IMG/VR virus record: IMGVR_UViG_3300032287_003731
Coordinates: 1 to 64,000 of that record
DNA from: a virus
Strand: one strand, 5' to 3'
DNA length: 64,000 nt
How positions within the stretch are numbered: position 1 is the first letter of the stretch; the number at the start of each line of letters is the position of its first letter. The position numbers were made by a program, and so were the translations under genes. The notes beneath the pieces are model-generated. The model was not told the origin of the DNA. It saw only the letters and a program-made list of their open reading frames with translations, and ran no database searches. Of this stretch, positions 60,490-64,000 are shown in pieces.

Positions 60490-60498
60490 TATAAATAT
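60490..60498 (-). promoter_or_regulatory. Late-type promoter motif (ATATTTATA) for fibre 3
   Basis: Coding-strand ATATTTATA 30 bases before the fibre 3 ATG, overlapping the last base of the previous stop codon. Confidence 0.55.
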
Positions 60499-60722
60499 TA
60501 AAATGAATTATTTCCTAAGTCTAACGTGTAGAAACTGCCACTATCGCCGAATGTATCTACGTTTTGAATTGTAATAGAACCAGTTATTGTTGGTGTTGAT
60601 GCTACATAAACTGAGCCTGAGACTATAAATGATGGGTCTGAGCTGCCACTAAGAATTAATTGGTTAGTAGTGGCATTATATGATAAATTAGATAATACTT
60701 GTTTTAATTTTAATCGTGCCAT
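60498..60722 (-). CDS. Small virion protein, 74 aa
   Basis: Ser/Thr-rich beta protein beginning MARLKLKQVLSNLSYNATTN; composition resembles short segments of the fibres (SGSVYVASTPTITGSITIQN). It probably belongs to the tail or fibre attachment site. It starts one base from the end of the 414-aa structural gene, in the same transcript. Confidence 0.7.
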   Translation of the reverse strand: MARLKLKQVLSNLSYNATTNQLILSGSSDPSFIVSGSVYVASTPTITGSITIQNVDTFGDSGSFYTLDLGNNSF

Positions 60723-60723
60723 T

Positions 60724-61968
60724 TTAAATGAATTTACCTACAGCTATTATTTGGTCTGTTGATTCAAACGAGTACTCTAAATTAGTAGTGTTTACTGTTA
60801 AAGTACAAGTTCCATTTCCATTATCAGTAAATGATGTAATAGCATTTGCATCTACGTATTGACCATTAACAAAGAAATTAAAGTTAGTAGCGGATGTTGC
60901 TGGTAATGGTGATGGAGCTGCTAAGAAAGATCCATTAAATATAGCTGTATTTGATGTAATAGTAGCAGCATACCTTGTTATACTTGTTCCTAAGTATGAA
61001 GCTAATTCAGTATTTAAAGCTACAGTTGTACTTGTTATGTTCACATTATAAGAATCAACAGCCGATGTAGCTCCCATTGCTGTTTTAGGTGCTGGAGTAG
61101 CTTTACCAGTGGGTGAAAATGTTTCAGCAGTTTCTGACGTTTCGAGCGTAAATGTTATTCTAGATGGAGAATAATGCATATTAGTATCTGATAGATGTTG
61201 GTTAATACTATTAGCAATTAAGTATCCATTTACTTTTAAAGTAATATTAGTAGTTGCTACTCTATCTTCACCAGTATTAATAATATTTGTTGTAGCAAAA
61301 CTATCAATCATAGTTCTAAATTGCCATCTATTTTTATCACCCCAATATGAATCAGCAGCATATTCAATTGCTTCAATTAATTTGTTATTTTGTTCTACAT
61401 AATTAGTTAAAATAACAACCTCATATGTTAGAGTAACATAATCAGGTACTACAGAAACATAATATTGTTTTGATGGTATTCTATTTGTTAATATAGAAAA
61501 TTTATCATATTGATTTCTTTGATTATATCTACTTTCAAATACTTGAAATAAAGATGCTAAGTTACCATCTATTTTATTACCTAAATTTCTATTTTTTTCA
61601 ATTCCATTTCTTTTAAACATTATAAGAGGAATTACTAATTTACCATTAGTATCTCTATAATAACCATCTTGTTGTACTGATTTCCAGCGCTCAGGAGAAC
61701 CATACATTACTGGAACATTAATTACATTACCATCTTGTACTACAGTAGGTAAAATAGCAGTTTCAAAATAGTATTTAATAGCATAATCAATATCTTCTAA
61801 ACCAATAGTAATATCCTTTATATTATCAGTTTTACGAGTAGTGTTTAATGCTCTATTATCACGATGAGTGAATACATTTTGACTAACTGGTTTGTCCTGA
61901 TAGTAAGGATTAATAGTATCTTGTACTATTTCTGCTTGATTTTTTGGTATAGGTTTGCGATTTTGCAT
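60724..61968 (-). CDS. Virion structural protein, 414 aa (tail/neck type)
   Basis: Contains VPVMYGSPERWKSVQQDGYY followed by LVIPLIMFKRNGI, a block I recognise from a widely shared structural protein of T4-like marine phages; a middle YYVSVVPDYVTLTYEVVILT domain and a Thr/Ala-rich C-terminus follow. The exact T4 equivalent is unclear (tail terminator, neck or sheath-stabiliser are candidates). A TAATG junction links it to the gene before. No enzyme motif. Confidence 0.75.
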   Translation of the reverse strand: MQNRKPIPKNQAEIVQDTINPYYQDKPVSQNVFTHRDNRALNTTRKTDNIKDITIGLEDIDYAIKYYFETAILPTVVQDGNVINVPVMYGSPERWKSVQQDGYYRDTNGKLVIPLIMFKRNGIEKNRNLGNKIDGNLASLFQVFESRYNQRNQYDKFSILTNRIPSKQYYVSVVPDYVTLTYEVVILTNYVEQNNKLIEAIEYAADSYWGDKNRWQFRTMIDSFATTNIINTGEDRVATTNITLKVNGYLIANSINQHLSDTNMHYSPSRITFTLETSETAETFSPTGKATPAPKTAMGATSAVDSYNVNITSTTVALNTELASYLGTSITRYAATITSNTAIFNGSFLAAPSPLPATSATNFNFFVNGQYVDANAITSFTDNGNGTCTLTVNTTNLEYSFESTDQIIAVGKFI

Positions 61969-62318
61969 TATTTGCCTGATTTTCTTAATTCTAACATCTT
62001 ATCTAGAGCTTTTGTATACTTGTATAATTGATTATGAAGTTTATTTATTTCTTTAGCAACTTCTTTAATGTCTTTATCAGGATAATATAAAAAGGCTTCA
62101 AATTCTTTTTTACTATTAAATATATTTTTTCTCATTTTATCCATCTTAGGAAGATAAATTACTTGACTTCCTATGATTATACTTCCTTTATCAAATAATT
62201 CTTTTTGCTGTTGTGGGGTTAATTTAGTAATATCATTAGTAATTTCTTCTGGTTCTTGACCCGGAGAATATATTTGACCTGGCTTTTCTAGTTCCTTTAT
62301 AATATTTAATAATTTCAT
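61968..62318 (-). CDS. Hypothetical 116-aa protein in the neck gene run
   Basis: Highly charged helical protein (KLLNIIKELEKPGQIYSPGQ; EVAKEINKLHNQLYKYTKAL). It probably forms an elongated helical bundle. It lies within a tight run of head-tail joining genes and its stop overlaps the following start by one base. It may be an assembly chaperone or minor virion protein; nothing specific is visible. Confidence 0.7.
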   Translation of the reverse strand: MKLLNIIKELEKPGQIYSPGQEPEEITNDITKLTPQQQKELFDKGSIIIGSQVIYLPKMDKMRKNIFNSKKEFEAFLYYPDKDIKEVAKEINKLHNQLYKYTKALDKMLELRKSGK

Positions 62319-62328
62319 TATATATATT

Positions 62329-62670
62329 TTAGTATGATCCTACTTTAGTAATTGTATCGTATCTTGGAATAAACTGTAATAATCCAGGTACTCTATTTTT
62401 AGTTACAGCATTTATACCAATTTGTTTAATTGATGTTTTAGCATCACCTCTTCCAATATACTTTATTTTAATCAAAGAATATTCATATTGAGGTGTTTTT
62501 TTTCTATTTAAAAAATCACTTTGTACTACAGTCACAACAACTACATCTTCTAATGCTCTAATTTCATTATATATTTCTACCTTATTTTGTTCAGCTTCTG
62601 TTTTAATTAGAATATCACATCTAAAAATAGTAATACCTTCATTTAATAATATTTTTTCTAAAATTCCCAT
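62329..62670 (-). CDS. Hypothetical 113-aa alpha/beta protein
   Basis: A ferredoxin-like beta-alpha-beta pattern is suggested by ITIFRCDILIKTEAEQNKVE, followed by VVVVTVVQSDFLNRKKTPQY and YSLIKIKYIG. Such a fold is common in small tail-terminator or neck proteins, but the family is not identified. It joins the preceding gene by a TAATG junction. Confidence 0.7.
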   Translation of the reverse strand: MGILEKILLNEGITIFRCDILIKTEAEQNKVEIYNEIRALEDVVVVTVVQSDFLNRKKTPQYEYSLIKIKYIGRGDAKTSIKQIGINAVTKNRVPGLLQFIPRYDTITKVGSY

Positions 62671-63263
62671 TAGCTATACTGTATTAAGTTAAGTTTTGTT
62701 GTTCTTGTTAAATGAGCTACTACTTTATATACTACTATTTGACCAGGAGTACCAACAGTTGATTCAGATCTACCAGTACCAGGTATAGTTATAAATGATC
62801 TATTTGAATCATGCACTTCATAATATCTTTCTTGATCAGTAACTATATCTCCTACTTCAGGTAAAAAATCAAGCTCAGCTAAAGTTATTTTTGGTATTGT
62901 TAATGTTAGTGTTTGATTAACATCAGGTCCGTATTCAGTGTCAGTATAAACAAAATCACCTCTTTCAATTAAACATCTTACCTCTACTGGGGGATAATAC
63001 CATTTTTCTATTGATTCACCATACATATTTGATTTAGTATTAATTAGGTCTATTTTAAAATAGCCTACAGTCATATTACTAAAACGAATAGATGATTTAG
63101 CAGCTTGATCTATAAATGTATTTATAAAATCAGCACCAGTTGGAGGTAATTCAGGAGCAGTAGGAACTCCTTCTTTAGTTACCGGAGCAGAAGGAACTAC
63201 AGTTGGATAATTCGGATCGGGGCAGTTATCTACAGGTATATATTTTGTTATTCCTCTTGGCAT
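62670..63263 (-). CDS. Head-tail joining / neck-type structural protein, 197 aa
   Basis: After a Pro-rich N-terminus (VPSAPVTKEGVPTAPELPPT) it contains YPPVEVRCLIERGDFVYTDT, then TLTIPKITLAELDFLPEVGD and RYYEVHDSNRSFI, a beta-rich domain typical of small neck or tail-completion proteins in related phages. TAATG junctions link it on both sides. Assignment to the neck rests on position beside the next gene and on pattern. Confidence 0.72.
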   Translation of the reverse strand: MPRGITKYIPVDNCPDPNYPTVVPSAPVTKEGVPTAPELPPTGADFINTFIDQAAKSSIRFSNMTVGYFKIDLINTKSNMYGESIEKWYYPPVEVRCLIERGDFVYTDTEYGPDVNQTLTLTIPKITLAELDFLPEVGDIVTDQERYYEVHDSNRSFITIPGTGRSESTVGTPGQIVVYKVVAHLTRTTKLNLIQYS

Positions 63264-64000
63264 TAGAATATATAAATTGGTAATGGTATTTGAGTTAAAG
63301 TGTCACGAGCAAATTGAGCTTCTTGTTGTTGACGCTCTAATTGTGATTTACGCGATACTTCATTTAACATTTCTTTTAATTCAGTTAACAGTTGTTCTTT
63401 TTCTGTTCTAGCGTCTTGAATTAAATCGGAGCCTTGTAATGCACCTACACCTTGAACGTTAACTGTAGAATATTCTAAACGAATATGAGCTTCAATTTCA
63501 CGGCATAGTGCTAATGTATATTTAAATATCCAAGTTCTACCCACAGTGTTTATTCTAGAGTATATTGGGTTTCTATAAGGAACATTCATTACATCAGTAA
63601 CAACATTATTTCTATTATCCTTTATAGGATTAAATTTATCACTAAATTTAACATACTCAAAAAATAATTTTTTATTTTCAGTAGGTATAGGAAATATTTT
63701 TAATTTATTATTTACTAAATTAAATGAATAAGCTGCTTTTCTGATTTGATCATTAAACTCAATCGCTTGTATTTTTTGTATATCAAAATAAATAGGCATT
63801 AATAAGAAGTTAATACCTGGTGAGAATTGACCAAACCCAAAAGTTTCAAGTAATGATTGAATACCTGTACCTGTGCCAGCATATGGATCAAAATAACGAA
63901 CAATTGCTGGTGGTTCTTCATAGAATACTCTTCTAATTTCTATTTTATCGCCTGGATCTAATGATGCTGAGTCTGCAGCCCATACATTTAAATCATAATC
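63263..64000 (-). CDS. Neck protein-like structural protein, N-terminus beyond window edge
   Basis: The frame is open to base 64000 without a stop, so the ATG at 63799 (which would give 178 aa) is probably internal; the 67 residues before it (e.g. RVFYEEPPAIVRYFDPYAG) look like real protein. The visible 245 residues include VVTDVMNVPYRNPIYSRINT, then GRTWIFKYTLALCREIEAHI and a helical C-terminus (SRKSQLERQQQEAQFARDTL) ending IPLPIYIF. This matches my picture of T4 gp13/gp14-type neck proteins in marine T4-like phages. The exact number is uncertain. Confidence 0.78.
   Translation of the reverse strand, partial: DYDLNVWAADSASLDPGDKIEIRRVFYEEPPAIVRYFDPYAGTGTGIQSLLETFGFGQFSPGINFLLMPIYFDIQKIQAIEFNDQIRKAAYSFNLVNNKLKIFPIPTENKKLFFEYVKFSDKFNPIKDNRNNVVTDVMNVPYRNPIYSRINTVGRTWIFKYTLALCREIEAHIRLEYSTVNVQGVGALQGSDLIQDARTEKEQLLTELKEMLNEVSRKSQLERQQQEAQFARDTLTQIPLPIYIF

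Noticed and set aside
2518-60498. TATAAATA on the plus strand as rightward T4 late promoters
   Set aside because: No plus-strand genes are supported, and the sites lie just upstream of minus-strand starts, so the coding-strand reading ATATTTAT(A/T/C) is the sensible one.
1-64000. tRNA genes, integrase, att sites or insertion sequences
   Set aside because: Looked for while reading the gaps; nothing with tRNA arms, transposase or recombinase motifs was seen. A tRNA scan would be the decisive test.

Overview
The window is one continuous, very compact block of a large tailed-phage genome. Every gene I can support lies on the minus strand, so transcription runs from high to low coordinates, and many neighbours overlap by 1 to 11 bases (ATGA or TAATG junctions). 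The phage is a contractile-tailed, T4-related myovirus: it carries recognisable gp18 (sheath), gp19 (tube), gp26-family baseplate/chaperone protein, gp32, UvsX, gp41-like helicase, RNase H-like 5' nuclease, gp45-like clamp and gp43-like polymerase. Low GC, weak Shine-Dalgarno signals, a DUF5522-like protein typical of Bacteroidota and flavophage-style tail genes point to a Bacteroidota (probably flavobacterial) host. That host call is inference.

Layout in transcription order. 64000-60498: neck/connector and other small virion proteins; the first is cut by the window edge. 60459-40089: the host-recognition region, with three giant fibre genes (1789, 2729 and 1753 aa) built from repeated modules, one ending in an S74 self-cleaving chaperone domain, plus a LamG-like adhesin. 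40076-22420: small proteins, sheath, a GIY-YIG homing endonuclease, tube, gp26-like protein with a probable frameshift partner, tape measure, baseplate proteins and a baseplate/tail lysin. 24482-15844: a divergent family A DNA polymerase, gp32, UvsX, 5' nuclease, DnaB-type helicase, thioredoxin and B12-dependent ribonucleotide reductase. 15099-9921: QueD, a DpdA/TGT-like protein, QueC, a small HTH regulator, QueE, an acyl-CoA thioesterase and FolE. This is a full GTP-to-preQ0 route plus a candidate enzyme for putting the base into DNA. 9884-6973: small membrane protein, dCTP deaminase/dUTPase-like enzyme and two glycosyltransferases. 6916-1: a family B DNA polymerase split in two just before motif C by a GIY-YIG gene and a 99-aa orphan, then the sliding clamp, Hsp20, GroES and GroEL (GroEL is cut by the left edge).

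Two promoter-like motifs recur. ATATTTAT(A/T/C), read on the coding strand, precedes virion, thioredoxin, Hsp20 and endonuclease genes and probably marks late transcription; it is the reverse complement of the T4 late element. GGCAAAA(C/T)A lies upstream of polymerase, clamp, gp32 and HTH genes and may mark early or middle transcription. Several hairpin terminators and leader hairpins are visible.

The most unusual points are the deazaguanine DNA-modification cassette, whose QueC has lost its zinc cysteines; the coexistence of a split PolB with a second, degenerate PolA-like protein; the likely frameshift upstream of the tape measure gene; and the modular giant fibres. I saw no tRNA, rRNA, CRISPR array, integrase or insertion sequence. 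No gene-free stretch exceeds 300 bases.
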